A stretch of DNA of 64,000 nucleotides from RGIG5612 sp050944475 (GCA_050944475.1 JBMNRD010000003.1:62001-126000), one strand, 5' to 3'; shown: positions 25,446 through 34,545, counted from the stretch's first letter. Numbers and translations are program-made. Notes: generated from the sequence alone by a model not told the origin.

Positions 25446-26429
25446 TTATTTGTAAATTTCTTTCCTTATTTGTCTCTCTTTTAGTGATTTTATATTCCGG
25501 CCGAGAGATGACATAACAAGTATCAGAATCAACAATATTCCCTGTACGCTTTGGGAAATATGAACATCCGATTTGCCCATGAGAGCAAGCCCGGTTACAA
25601 TAATCTGAATGGAAAACGAGCCAAGCAAAATCTTATAAAATTTTGCGGATGAACCACCTGTTACAAGCACACCTCCGAGATATATTGCCATAATTACCCT
25701 GATTTCAAGAAAAGTACCCATTTGGTTGCTGGTCGAGGCAATAGTGACTATATAGAGTATAGCGCCGACTCCCGCCATAATCCCGGAAAGCGCAAAAGCT
25801 ATAATCTTAAACTTCCTTACAGGAACGCCGACAGATTTTGCAGTCGTCTCATTTTCGCCGATTGCTCGGCTGTACCTTCCGGCCTTTGTAAACTCGAATA
25901 AATACAGCATTATAGCCATTATTATAATAAAGCAGGGTATTTTGAATACAGCCTTGTTCATAAAATCCAGTCCCTCGGGGCGCTTCTGTATGTCTGTATA
26001 GACCTGAAGATAATTGACCAGTCCGCGAATACCGATAAGCATCGCCAAAGTTACCATAAACGAGGAAACTTTGAATCTGCTTACAATTATCCCGTTTATC
26101 AGCCCGACGATAAGTCCGACAACAAGCGCGATAGGTATAAGGAGAAAATCGATTCCTGTTACGAATGCGATATAAGCGCTCAAAACACCTGACAGCGCAA
26201 GATTGACGCCCACAGACAAATCCGTGCTTCCTTGAGCGACTACAAAAAGAGTGCCGCTCGCAACAAGGATAGTCATCATGGACTGTTCCAGTATCGTGGT
26301 AAGATTGCGAGCCGTCAGCATCATAAAAACTCCGGTCTTGGGGTTGTAACTGGCAAATGTAAAAAACAAAAATATCACTGCAAAGGCAATGAACGGAACA
26401 AGATTATGTATGTTAATTCTTTTTTTCAT
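25446..26429 (-). CDS. Sugar-type ABC transporter permease
   Basis: 327 residues, about nine to ten membrane helices. It shows the RbsC/MglC-type pattern: STDLSVGVNLALSGVLSAYI near the N-terminus, GLINGIIVSRFKVSSFMVTLAMLIGIRGLV, and AIGENETTAKSVGVPVRKFKI, the cytoplasmic coupling loop. Its ATG overlaps the stop of the ATPase gene (TAATG), giving translational coupling. With the second permease at 27928-28902 it likely forms a heterodimeric channel. Typical ligands of the family are pentoses, galactose, autoinducer-2 or nucleosides; which one applies here is not shown. Confidence 0.9.
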   Translation of the reverse strand: MKKRINIHNLVPFIAFAVIFLFFTFASYNPKTGVFMMLTARNLTTILEQSMMTILVASGTLFVVAQGSTDLSVGVNLALSGVLSAYIAFVTGIDFLLIPIALVVGLIVGLINGIIVSRFKVSSFMVTLAMLIGIRGLVNYLQVYTDIQKRPEGLDFMNKAVFKIPCFIIIMAIMLYLFEFTKAGRYSRAIGENETTAKSVGVPVRKFKIIAFALSGIMAGVGAILYIVTIASTSNQMGTFLEIRVIMAIYLGGVLVTGGSSAKFYKILLGSFSIQIIVTGLALMGKSDVHISQSVQGILLILILVMSSLGRNIKSLKERQIRKEIYK

Positions 26430-27931
26430 TATATCATCACCTCGATTATAGCCTGTTCGGTAAAGTCTCCGTCTCTGGAAATAACACGTGTCATTTTACC
26501 GTCTTTCATGACAATCAGCCTGTCTGCCATTCCTATTACCTCTGTAAGTTCGTCTGAAATAAGAACTATCGCTATTTTTTCCTTTTTTGCTTCCTTCATA
26601 AGGGAATATATGTAAGCCTTAACGCCTACATCAACTCCCCGTGTAGGGCAGTCCAGTATTAAAACCTTCAGATCTTTGGCAAGCCAGCGTCCGAGATTAA
26701 TTTTTTGCTTATTGCCTCCCGAAAGCGCATTTACCGGCTGTAATATGCCTGTGCATTTTACGGAAAGCTGATCCACCATCCTTGAAGCCAGTTCATTCAT
26801 TTTTTTTGGCGAAATATAACCCACCGGACCACTCAACTCGGTCATTGACGGAAGCGAAAAATTTTCACGTACCGAATCATTTATCATCATGGCTTCAGAG
26901 TCACGATCCTTGGGAACATATCCCATCCTGCTGCCTAAAGCCTGCATGGGTGTTCTGATGGTTTTGCCGCTTTCACAAAGAGTTATGCTGCCTTTGCTGA
27001 TTTTGCTGAGGCCATACAGCGCTTTGCCCACGGAGTGTATGCCTGAGTCGCTCAACCCGCATAATCCGATAATCTCGCCTGCGTGCACATCAAATGTTAT
27101 GTCTTCAATTTCTCCCGGAACCGATATATTATCTACCTTTAGAACTACAGTGTCATCGTATTCGGCACTGCGATCCGAACGGTAATAGTCTCCCTCCATC
27201 TCGCGACCGACCATCATGTGTTTAACAGTGTCGGGATCCGTTTCGGACGACACTACCGTTCCCACAACTTCCCCGTCACGAAGCACAGTGATATTATCGG
27301 TTATTCTCAGCATTTCCTCAACATCATGGGTTATAAGAATAACGGACCTGCCCAGTTCCTTTATTTTTTTCAATATATCGTAGAGCTTTTCCCTGTTGTT
27401 CATGGACAACGATTGAGTAATCTCATCAAGAAGCAGTATATTGGGCTCAATGGAAAGCGCTCTGGCAAGCTCTACCATTTTTCTCTCCTCAATGAGCATC
27501 TTTCCCACGTTACCTCCAAGCGGAGGCATGGGTATATCCCATTTTTTAAACACTTCTGCAGCCGCGCGATTCATTTTTTTCAAATTTACAAAACCTGCCT
27601 TTGCAAACTGCTTTGTTCGTCCCAGAAACACATTTGCTGCAACTGACAGATTGCCCACTACGCCAAGTTCCTGAAGAACCATGGAAATTTTGTGCTTATA
27701 TGCATAAAGAGGGTCAGTAGGAACATAAGGTTCGCCGTTTATCGTCATTTCTCCGGAATCTGAAGGATAAATGCCCGCAATTTGAGAAATAAGCGTTGAT
27801 TTCCCTGAACCGTTTTCTCCGATAAGCCCCCGTATTTCACCTTTTTTAAGGTCAAGATCAACATTTTTATTGGCATGGGTGGGACCGAAATGTTTATTAA
27901 GCCCTCTGATTGTAAAAACAATTTCACTCAT
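26429..27931 (-). CDS. Sugar-type ABC transporter ATP-binding protein (two ABC domains)
   Basis: 500 residues from ATG 27929-27931 (AGGAGG 7 nt upstream). First ABC domain: Walker A GENGSGKST at 38-46, Walker B LLLDEITQSL with Glu present, but the signature is degenerate (LIEERKMVELARAL in place of LSGGQ). Second domain: Walker A is degenerate (GLSDSGIHS), signature LSGGNKQKINLGRWL is good, and Walker B reads LILDCPTRGVDVG with Cys where the catalytic Glu normally sits. Such asymmetry is known in RbsA/MglA-type ATPases, leaving one composite active site. Start and stop overlap the two permease genes by 4 and 1 nt. Confidence 0.92.
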   Translation of the reverse strand: MSEIVFTIRGLNKHFGPTHANKNVDLDLKKGEIRGLIGENGSGKSTLISQIAGIYPSDSGEMTINGEPYVPTDPLYAYKHKISMVLQELGVVGNLSVAANVFLGRTKQFAKAGFVNLKKMNRAAAEVFKKWDIPMPPLGGNVGKMLIEERKMVELARALSIEPNILLLDEITQSLSMNNREKLYDILKKIKELGRSVILITHDVEEMLRITDNITVLRDGEVVGTVVSSETDPDTVKHMMVGREMEGDYYRSDRSAEYDDTVVLKVDNISVPGEIEDITFDVHAGEIIGLCGLSDSGIHSVGKALYGLSKISKGSITLCESGKTIRTPMQALGSRMGYVPKDRDSEAMMINDSVRENFSLPSMTELSGPVGYISPKKMNELASRMVDQLSVKCTGILQPVNALSGGNKQKINLGRWLAKDLKVLILDCPTRGVDVGVKAYIYSLMKEAKKEKIAIVLISDELTEVIGMADRLIVMKDGKMTRVISRDGDFTEQAIIEVMI

Positions 27932-28902
27932 TTTACAACCTCCTTTGTGCCGCGTTGACCGACTATGCCGAAGCCTATAACAAATACGCAAAGGAAAACA
28001 TCCTGAAGCGTTCCGGAAGGCACGCCGAAGAATGTCATAATATTAAATACGGCATAGATAATAATCGAACAGAACGGAACCGCAATCACTATATTAATCC
28101 ATTTCTGAAGTATCTGCGCCAAAAGCGCAATCGCCAAAGGCTTGAAAATCATCTGTATGCTGGTAAGCCCGGATGCGGCAAATGTCTTTCCGTTATAACT
28201 TTGCTGTATTATGCACGCAATCCCGGTAATGACGCCGCATATAAACCCGACGGCCAGTATCGTCTTTGTGAAGTTAATACCCATAGCACGGGCTACAGAG
28301 GCATTGCCTCCGACCGCACGGATGTTTAAGCCGATGGTTGTCCTGTTATAAATCATATAAACAACCAGTAGCCCGACCACCAGAATCACAAGATTCACAG
28401 GCCATTTCCCCAGAGCCCTGAAGCTCCTTGAAAGCTCGGTATTCACGTAAGGCTTCGTTACTTTCCAGTTTCTGGTGAACACGGATATCGCTTCATAAAT
28501 GAGAGCGAGGCTTATGCTCGCTATCCATGAGGGTATTTTTGTAGTTACAAAAATGCCGAAGTTAATAAATATAAGCAACGTCCCGATAACCAGACCGCCA
28601 AGTACAACTCCGACATACCCGAATGCGTTTCCGAATGCACAGACTGCAAAAGAGCCGAGCACCAGAACACCGCCCATTGACATATCCGTATAACCGCAGG
28701 CAAAAAGAAAACAAAGACTCCATGCCAGAAAAGTCGGATATACCGAATTGGAAATTATTATTTCAATATTTTTCGGCGTTAAAAAACGCTGGTCTGTAAA
28801 AATGTTGACAATTAATCCTGCAGCCACCATAGCAGCTATCAGTATAAGAAAGGCTATCAGAGATCTTGCATTTCTGTTTCCCGAAGGGTCTTTTTTACGC
28901 AA
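27928..28902 (-). CDS. Sugar-type ABC transporter permease
   Basis: 324 residues, about ten membrane helices. Family features are YTDMSMGGVLVLGSFAVCAF after the second helix and AVGGNASVARAMGINFTKT, the coupling loop, in the same position as in the partner permease at 25446-26429 but with low sequence identity to it. The N-terminal 15 residues are basic and polar. Its stop TGA overlaps the ATPase start (ATGA). It follows the binding-protein gene after a 149-nt gap that contains a stable hairpin. Confidence 0.9.
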   Translation of the reverse strand: MRKKDPSGNRNARSLIAFLILIAAMVAAGLIVNIFTDQRFLTPKNIEIIISNSVYPTFLAWSLCFLFACGYTDMSMGGVLVLGSFAVCAFGNAFGYVGVVLGGLVIGTLLIFINFGIFVTTKIPSWIASISLALIYEAISVFTRNWKVTKPYVNTELSRSFRALGKWPVNLVILVVGLLVVYMIYNRTTIGLNIRAVGGNASVARAMGINFTKTILAVGFICGVITGIACIIQQSYNGKTFAASGLTSIQMIFKPLAIALLAQILQKWINIVIAVPFCSIIIYAVFNIMTFFGVPSGTLQDVFLCVFVIGFGIVGQRGTKEVVK

Positions 28903-29006
28903 TATGACTCACGCTCCTTATGTTAAACATGTTTTCCCGAACAAAAAAATGGCATATGCATTTCCTTAGCGTTTCACATAAGACCGGGATAATGCAATGC
29001 CGGGTC

Positions 29007-29037
29007 AGGGAACCGCCCTTAAAATGAGCGGTTCCCT
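29007..29037 (-). terminator. Intercistronic hairpin after the binding-protein gene
   Basis: Perfect 10-bp GC-rich stem (29007-29016 with 29028-29037) with an 11-nt loop and no T-run on the minus strand. Such hairpins between binding-protein and permease genes usually protect the upstream mRNA or cause partial termination, making more binding protein than membrane parts. Confidence 0.6.
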
Positions 29038-29051
29038 TGTAATGTGCATTT

Positions 29052-30197
29052 TTATTTGTTCAATGTGGCCACAATATTGTCAATCTGCAGCTGGTCGGGA
29101 ACAAAGTTCTCAAAATCTTCATATGTTACATCTTTGTTGTAACGCCATAACAGTTGGCGGATAGTCTCAGGTTTGAAAGGTTCTTCCTTAATTTTGAAAA
29201 TTTCCTCATAATCGTCAATGTTATCAGCATTTACAACGAAACCTTTATTTGTCAACTCGGGAGCTTTGCCGTCAGCATCAACAATCTGGTGTCCGTCAAG
29301 GTAGTTGATAAGAAGACATGTTGAAACCATGCCTACCAGGTCATTGCCCGCCGTTGCGGCAACAACTTTGCCGTTACGCAGATATTCTATCGTATCGGTG
29401 TTTGCATTTGAACAATATATCGGCATATCATCAATGCCGAGAGCTTCCATAGCATTAACAGCTCCTGGAACATAGTCGCCTACCATAGCGAATAGACAGT
29501 CTGCATCGGGAATAGCGGAAAGCATTGCATTTGCTTTTTCCTGACCCTCACCGGGGTTTGCGCAGCGAGCTGAATCCAATATTTTACCACCGCCCTCTTC
29601 AACGAAAGCTTTTGTAAATCCGTCAATACGCATTTCGAAGTGCGCATCCCCTACATTTCCGCCGAGAAGAAGGGCAGTCTTATGTCCCGCCTTGGCAGCT
29701 TCCTGACCCATAAGGTAACCCTCGGCATACATGTCAGATGTAACCGTGCCAAGATAATATTCGTTTTCAGCACTTACTTTTGCTCTGTCTTCATCGGTGC
29801 CCGTAAATGTCGACATAACAAAAGGTATCTTAGCGTCAGCACATTCTTGGGCCGCCTGAGGGAATATAGGATCGGCTGCAGTCTGCATAATTATGCCGTC
29901 AACTCCTGCGGCAATAAAATTCTGGATGTTCTGCAGCTCTTTGTCGGCCATGTGATCGTCGCTTGAACGTGTATACGTTGCTCCTGCCGCAGTCAGAGCC
30001 TGCTCGATAACAGTTGCCATAAAGTCAAATGTTGCATTTCCTGCGCCCCATGTGTTGTAGCCTATGTGATAAGACTTCATTTCTGCATCGTCTCCGTCTT
30101 TAGGGCCTCCGTTTCCGCAGGCAACCAACGGGAGCATAATGGCCAATGACACAAATAACGCAAGGATTTTTTTAAGGTTACTTTTCTTCATTTTCAT
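29052..30197 (-). CDS. Sugar-type ABC transporter substrate-binding lipoprotein
   Basis: 381 residues from ATG 30195-30197 (AGGAG just upstream; ATG 30191 is an alternative two codons later). The signal peptide ends in a lipobox LVAC followed by GNGG, so the mature protein is lipid-anchored outside the membrane. The mature part has the type-1 periplasmic-binding fold: YHIGYNTWGAGNATFDFM, NIQNFIAAGVDGIIMQTAAD, IPFVMSTFTG, MYAEGYLMGQEAAKAGHKT. It closely resembles ribose/galactose-type receptors, but ligand-contacting residues do not let me name the sugar. First gene of the operon and preceded by a strong promoter. Confidence 0.92.
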   Translation of the reverse strand: MKMKKSNLKKILALFVSLAIMLPLVACGNGGPKDGDDAEMKSYHIGYNTWGAGNATFDFMATVIEQALTAAGATYTRSSDDHMADKELQNIQNFIAAGVDGIIMQTAADPIFPQAAQECADAKIPFVMSTFTGTDEDRAKVSAENEYYLGTVTSDMYAEGYLMGQEAAKAGHKTALLLGGNVGDAHFEMRIDGFTKAFVEEGGGKILDSARCANPGEGQEKANAMLSAIPDADCLFAMVGDYVPGAVNAMEALGIDDMPIYCSNANTDTIEYLRNGKVVAATAGNDLVGMVSTCLLINYLDGHQIVDADGKAPELTNKGFVVNADNIDDYEEIFKIKEEPFKPETIRQLLWRYNKDVTYEDFENFVPDQLQIDNIVATLNK

Positions 30198-30366
30198 TCT
30201 TCTCCTGTTCTGAAATATTTTATATACTGTGCCGGCGTATTTGCTAAACACAATATCATCAAAACACCGGCATTTAGTGCAAGCAGACAGTTGCACATGT
30301 GCGCCATGCTGTTTTTTTGTTTTAAATCGGCACAGCGGGCTCATTTTATGCAACCGGTCTATGAAA

Positions 30367-30395
30367 ATCATATGAAATTTGTGCAATAATGTCAA
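30367..30395 (-). promoter_or_regulatory. Sigma-A promoter of the sugar ABC operon
   Basis: Perfect TTGACA (30395-30390), 17-nt spacer and TATGAT (30372-30367) on the minus strand. It predicts a 5' UTR of about 160 nt. No clear operator palindrome or cre-like site was found beside it. Confidence 0.8.
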
Positions 30396-30464
30396 TATTT
30401 TTGAATTAAGAGTAGAAAAAACGGCACCTTGAACAAAAAATATTCATACATCAAACAGCGCCCG

Positions 30465-31727
30465 TTAAGTTATAATCGTGTCCCGGCTGCACTTGCCGGT
30501 TCTCGCTTGCCGGTTAAAATCCACTCCGGCTGCGCCCGCCATCATACGATGCCGGTCAATAATCAAGGCGTATTCTTCGTAAACTCTTGGAATTAATTCT
30601 GTCCAGGGAACCGGTATGGTGGCGCAGGCGTTTTTTCCGACCTGCTTAAGAAGCTCTTTGTCGGTTATAACTGAACGTATTTTACATGCCATGGCTTCGG
30701 GAGTTTCCTCGGCAACGAAACCGTTTACGTCAGGCTCTATAACATCCGCTGCATTTGAACCCTTTGTAAGAAGGGAAGGGACCTCCAGAACCGATGCTTC
30801 GCGAAGCACCAAAGGGGAATTGTCATAAACCGAGGGGAAGAAGAAAAGGTCCGCATTCGTAAACAGCCCCGATAAAAGCTTGCGGTCGCTTATTTTCCCG
30901 ACAAAATCCACCTCTCCTTTCGTGAGGCCGAGTTTTTTTGCGTAATTTTTTATGGCCTGTTCATCATAACCGCAACCGGCGATAATCAGCCGGTAATTTT
31001 TATCCGAGCGACATAATATTTTCATGGTATCCAGCACAAGCTTTATATTTTTTTGCCATACCTGGCTGCCTACAAACAGCAAATTGTGCCGATCCTTGCT
31101 AATATTAAACCTTTCAGCAGCCGCCCGGGTCCAGCCGTCTATATCGGAAGGCTTGGTGAAATTGGTTCCGTTGACCATAACCGTTATATCGCCGCGGTAT
31201 CCGTATGAGCGGAGAGTTTCCGCCGCCCCTTCTGAACATGCCCAAACGTTGTCGCAGCTTTCATAAAAACGGATGATATAGGCGGTAAGTTCACGGGCAA
31301 ATAATTTACTGCGCGTGATACGCAGCGCATCGTCATAATATTTTGTATGAAAAGTAGCAACAAGCGGTATGTGCAGCTTTCCCGCCAAATAAGAGGCGTA
31401 TTCTCTTTGAGTAAAAGGACTGTGAACATGAAGAATATCCGGCCCGGCTATCTGCTCAATCTGTGCAAGCTGCTTTGCTCTGTGCGGATTTTTAGGCAAA
31501 GCAACAGAATATTGCCATAAATGTGAACAGAAAGCGGAAGTGCGAAAAACATCGTACGGCAGGGTACTGTCATCAAACGCCGCTGCCGACTTCGGGCAAA
31601 CAACGCAGGAATATGACACCTGATTCATCAATAAAGCGTAATTGTGAACGACCTGAATCACTCCGTCGATTACCGGATAAAATGAATCCACAAATTGTGC
31701 GGATCTTATTGATTCAGGGTTTATCAT
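30465..31727 (-). CDS. Glycosyltransferase family 4 protein
   Basis: 420 residues. N-terminal GT-B domain: SFYPVIDGVIQVVHNYALLM (the Gly-Val loop), DILHVHSPFTQREYASYLAG and ATFHTKYYDDALR. C-terminal nucleotide-sugar domain: LLFVGSQVWQKNIKLVLDTM, LIIAGCGYDE, FFFPSVYDNSPLVLREAS (the EX7E-like region) and NGFVAEETPEAM. The overall pattern resembles bacterial enzymes that glycosylate diacylglycerol or phosphatidylinositol. Its ATG overlaps the stop of the membrane protein gene (ATGA), suggesting that one makes a glycolipid the other moves or anchors; this is inference. Confidence 0.88.
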   Translation of the reverse strand: MINPESIRSAQFVDSFYPVIDGVIQVVHNYALLMNQVSYSCVVCPKSAAAFDDSTLPYDVFRTSAFCSHLWQYSVALPKNPHRAKQLAQIEQIAGPDILHVHSPFTQREYASYLAGKLHIPLVATFHTKYYDDALRITRSKLFARELTAYIIRFYESCDNVWACSEGAAETLRSYGYRGDITVMVNGTNFTKPSDIDGWTRAAAERFNISKDRHNLLFVGSQVWQKNIKLVLDTMKILCRSDKNYRLIIAGCGYDEQAIKNYAKKLGLTKGEVDFVGKISDRKLLSGLFTNADLFFFPSVYDNSPLVLREASVLEVPSLLTKGSNAADVIEPDVNGFVAEETPEAMACKIRSVITDKELLKQVGKNACATIPVPWTELIPRVYEEYALIIDRHRMMAGAAGVDFNRQARTGKCSRDTIIT

Positions 31728-32905
31728 GTTTTTGCTTTCCTTTTGCCAAGCTGTCTTTCAAGCGCATTAAAACCGTATATCAATGCTCCTATTATGATAA
31801 ATGTATAATAACATATAAAACGCCATATCAACATACCCCAAAATAAACCGCTGTAATCGAGTTGGGAGAATATCAGATAAAACGATCCTTCGGCAGCACC
31901 CGAATTGCCCGGGGTAGGAATTATGGTTATTGCGCAGTAAATAAATACCGTCATAGCAAGTATATCAATATATGACCCCGTTCCCCTGTACGCGTGCAAG
32001 ACAAAAAAAGGAATACTGCATATAGCAAGCTGGTATAAAAAAGACAGAATAAACAGTTTAACAATAAGATTTTTTTTACGAGCAATCAATTTTATGCTTT
32101 CCTGATACTTTTCGAAAGTATTCAAAACGGATGCGGTCTTTTTCTCGGCATTTTTTATCAGGCGAAGCTTTGCGCCCGTTTTGATAAAAAACAGAACCGG
32201 CTTTTTTGCAATCTTATCCGATATCGCAAATAATATTATGAAAAAAGGAACTGCGGAATAAAAAATTATTCCGACAAATGCCGGTATCCTTATCGCGATT
32301 GTTTCGACTGCATCTCCCTTAAAAATAAATGTCAGTATGGCAAGCAGGACAAATGCGAGTTGCATGAAAAGGAACGCCGCAAGAGGCATGGCTGCGCTGA
32401 CCCCGACATCATAACCTTGCTTATGCATGTAATAGATCTGAAACGGCTGTCCGCCCGCGCCGGTCGGGGTAATGGAATCATAATATTTCCCAAGAGCGGC
32501 TGTTTCAAATGCTGTCCTTATCGATATTTTCTCCCCGAGACCGTCCATCATGACGACATACTTTACAGTTTCAAAAGCAAGCGCCAGAAAAATACACAAA
32601 AACCCTGCAACAATAAACATTACATTTGAAAAATGGAATTTATATCCTAAGGGATCGGGATGTTCCCTGGAAAATTCGTTTATGGCGATATAAGCTATAA
32701 CTCCGCCGTTTACAATAAAAAAAATGACAGTCCAGATTATTCTTGAACGGCGTTTTCTTTTCCTGTCTTCCTCGCTGCCCGGTCCGTACGTTGCTTCAAA
32801 AGATTCCTCGCTGATAATATCGGATGTGCGGGCGGATTCAAAAGGATTGCGCCCATTGACCTCAGCCCGCTTTGAGACATCTGTATATAAAAGGCTTTTA
32901 CCCAA
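31724..32905 (-). CDS. Flippase-like integral membrane protein (LPG synthase TM / UPF0104 family)
   Basis: 393 residues from a TTG start at 32903-32905, chosen because AGGAGG lies 8 nt upstream and the promoter ends near 32964; no ATG is well placed. A polar N-terminal ~70 residues precedes about eight membrane helices. Family features are ALGKYYDSITPTGAGGQPFQIYYM and TIIPTPGNSGAAEGSFYLIF, the two conserved Gly/Pro loops of the YbhN/lysylphosphatidylglycerol-synthase membrane domain. The lysyl-transferase catalytic domain is absent. Members are thought to flip lipids. Translationally coupled to a glycosyltransferase, fitting a glycolipid role. Confidence 0.86.
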   Translation of the reverse strand: MGKSLLYTDVSKRAEVNGRNPFESARTSDIISEESFEATYGPGSEEDRKRKRRSRIIWTVIFFIVNGGVIAYIAINEFSREHPDPLGYKFHFSNVMFIVAGFLCIFLALAFETVKYVVMMDGLGEKISIRTAFETAALGKYYDSITPTGAGGQPFQIYYMHKQGYDVGVSAAMPLAAFLFMQLAFVLLAILTFIFKGDAVETIAIRIPAFVGIIFYSAVPFFIILFAISDKIAKKPVLFFIKTGAKLRLIKNAEKKTASVLNTFEKYQESIKLIARKKNLIVKLFILSFLYQLAICSIPFFVLHAYRGTGSYIDILAMTVFIYCAITIIPTPGNSGAAEGSFYLIFSQLDYSGLFWGMLIWRFICYYTFIIIGALIYGFNALERQLGKRKAKT

Positions 32906-32963
32906 AATTATTTCCTCCTTATGCAGGCATTGCGAAAAATTCCTGCCCGCATATTTCCGGAAC

Positions 32964-32993
32964 AGTATATCACAGAAGGCATATTTTTTCCAA
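32964..32993 (-). promoter_or_regulatory. Promoter of the flippase-glycosyltransferase operon
   Basis: TTGGAA (32993-32988), 18-nt spacer, TATACT (32969-32964), with TGA before the -10 forming an extended -10. It lies about 60 nt upstream of the TTG start and supports that start. Confidence 0.65.
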
Positions 32994-33074
32994 CGAAACA
33001 AAGCACAAGAAACCTCAAAATGCATAGAATTTGAAGAATATTTGTAAAGAATCGACTGATTTTTTTAAAAGTGC

Positions 33075-33103
33075 TTGCTTTTTGTAAGAATGTAGTGTAT
33101 AAG
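33075..33103 (+). promoter_or_regulatory. Promoter of the lysine operon
   Basis: TTGCTT (33075-33080), 17-nt spacer and TATAAG (33098-33103), directly preceded by TG. Transcription would begin near 33110, just before the lysine aptamer. Confidence 0.7.
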
Positions 33104-33123
33104 TATTGGCAATCAAATATTGC

Positions 33124-33296
33124 AATTAAAGGATAGAGGCGCAGTTATCATAAGTAATGTCAGTGCCGCAGGCTTGGCAAAGCCGATGCTGATATGAAAG
33201 GGAGCGCTGCCGAAGAATGGAATTTGCCATACCATTCTGGGCGAGCGGACAATATCCGCCCGACTGTCGCATTTTGCGGAGAGCTATGTATTAATT
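33124..33296 (+). ncRNA. Lysine riboswitch (L box)
   Basis: Conserved blocks in order: GATAGAGGCGCAG (33132-33144), AAGTAATG, GAAAGGGAGCGCTGCCGAAG (33196-33215), a hairpin AGAATGG/CCATTCT, and the closing block GGAGAGCTATG (33278-33288). P1 pairs ATAG (33132-33135) with CTAT (33284-33287) and extends outward AATTAA/TTAATT. The order and core match lysC-type L boxes. It precedes dapA and controls the whole dapA-dapB-ddh-lysA set; lysine binding should favour the terminator at 33407. Confidence 0.95.
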
Positions 33297-33310
33297 GAGA
33301 ACTTTCGTCA

Positions 33311-33385
33311 AGGCGTGATCGCCGAGGGCGTAATTGCCTAAGACATGGTTGCCGAGGGCATAATTGCCGAAGGCGTAATTGCCAA
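33311..33385 (+). repeat. Five tandem 15-nt repeats inside the riboswitch expression platform
   Basis: Units at 33311, 33326, 33341, 33356 and 33371, pattern (A/G)GGCGTAATTGCC(G/T)A with one to four differences each. Each unit can form a tiny GGC/GCC hairpin. In one frame they read as repeats of Glu-Gly-Val-Ile-Ala, from ATG 33345 to TGA 33404 (19 codons), but no ribosome site precedes that ATG. Confidence 0.9.
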
Positions 33386-33406
33386 GATGAATAGTACCGA
33401 TTGAAC

Positions 33407-33438
33407 ACAGCGAATGCAGATGCATCCGCTGTTTTTAA
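33407..33438 (+). terminator. Intrinsic terminator of the lysine riboswitch
   Basis: Stem ACAGCG (33407-33412) with CGCTGT (33427-33432), continued by ATGCA/TGCAT inside one A-C mismatch, followed by TTTT. It lies between the aptamer and dapA, the usual place for the OFF structure. Confidence 0.85.
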
Positions 33439-33535
33439 TTAAGCAGAGCTTCTTGTGTACTTTTGAAAGATGCTCATAATACAGATTTTCCTGTGGTTGC
33501 AGTAGATGAAAAATATTTAATAAAGGAGAAACACT

Positions 33536-34426
33536 ATGACAAACAATCCTATTTTTCGCGGAGCAGCCACAGCACTTATAACCCCCATGAACGAAAAAGG
33601 CGTAGATTATGACACATTCGGCCGTCTTATCGACTGGCAGATTGCGGAAGGTATCAACGCTCTGGTCATCGCGGGAACTACAGGAGAGTGCTCGACACTT
33701 CCGGATGCTGAACACAAGGAGGTATTGAGATTTTCAGTCGAACGCACAGCGGGAAGGGTTCCTGTTATCGCCGGCACCGGTTCTAACGAAACAGCATATG
33801 CCATTGAGCTGACCAAATTCGCATGTGACATCGGAGCGGATGCAATGCTCGTTGTTACACCGTATTATAATAAGGCTACTCAGAACGGTCTTATAAAGAT
33901 GTATAATACCATAGCGGATGCCTCAACAAAACCGATCGTTGTATATAATGTTCCCTCGAGGACAGGGGTCAGCATTGAGCCCGCGACATACGCAGCTCTT
34001 GCCAAACACCCTAATATTCGCGCTATCAAGGAGGCAAACGGGGATATTTCCAGGATAGTAGAGACCGTATCTCTCGTAGGAGACCGGCTCGATCTTTATT
34101 CCGGAAATGATGATCACATAGTTCCTTTGATGTCAATGGGAGGGCTTGGAGTAATTTCCGTTCTTTCAAATATCATGCCTGCAAAGACGGTTGAGCTCTG
34201 CAACAGATTCCTTAAAGGCGATGTAGCGGGGGCTGCGGCATTGCAATGCGAGCTTACTCCGCTTATCAAAGCTCTCTTTTGCGAGGTCAACCCTATCCCC
34301 GTAAAAGCGGCCATGGCGGCGATGGGCTGGGGAGATGACTATCTTCGCTCTCCTCTTACGCCAATGGAGCCTGCACACAGAGAAGTGTTGTTTGCGGAGA
34401 TGAGGAAACAGGGGCTACCCGTCTGA
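33536..34426 (+). CDS. dapA: 4-hydroxy-tetrahydrodipicolinate synthase
   Basis: 296 residues, full length. The Schiff-base lysine is Lys165 (AIKEANGD), the catalytic tyrosine Tyr137 (YNVPSRTG), and the AGTTGE motif is at about 46-51. It condenses pyruvate with aspartate semialdehyde, the first committed step to diaminopimelate and lysine. ATG 33536 has AAGGAG 7 nt upstream. First gene after the lysine riboswitch, which fits feedback control by lysine. A 119-nt gap to dapB contains two similar ~30-nt segments (CAGCTGAGCGG / CGGCTGAGCGG) and no hairpin strong enough to end transcription. Confidence 0.97.
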   Translation: MTNNPIFRGAATALITPMNEKGVDYDTFGRLIDWQIAEGINALVIAGTTGECSTLPDAEHKEVLRFSVERTAGRVPVIAGTGSNETAYAIELTKFACDIGADAMLVVTPYYNKATQNGLIKMYNTIADASTKPIVVYNVPSRTGVSIEPATYAALAKHPNIRAIKEANGDISRIVETVSLVGDRLDLYSGNDDHIVPLMSMGGLGVISVLSNIMPAKTVELCNRFLKGDVAGAAALQCELTPLIKALFCEVNPIPVKAAMAAMGWGDDYLRSPLTPMEPAHREVLFAEMRKQGLPV

Positions 34427-34545
34427 AATAATATCTGCAACAATCAAGATAAACACATCACAGCTGAGCGGAAGACGGTCACAAAAACCGCAAGAGCCGC
34501 AAAGAAACAATAGCACACCGCGGCTGAGCGGGGAACGGAGAAAAA

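Noticed and set aside
33311..33385. Tandem repeats as a CRISPR array
   Set aside because: Units are 15 nt, directly adjacent and without spacers; no cas genes in the window.
33160..33408. Arg/Leu-rich minus-strand reading frame of 82 codons
   Set aside because: It is antisense to the lysine aptamer and the 15-nt repeats; the composition is a by-product of the repeated GGC/GCC pattern and there is no ribosome site.
34427..34545. Regulatory element between dapA and dapB
   Set aside because: Only two imperfect ~30-nt direct repeats are seen; no hairpin with T-run and no known motif.
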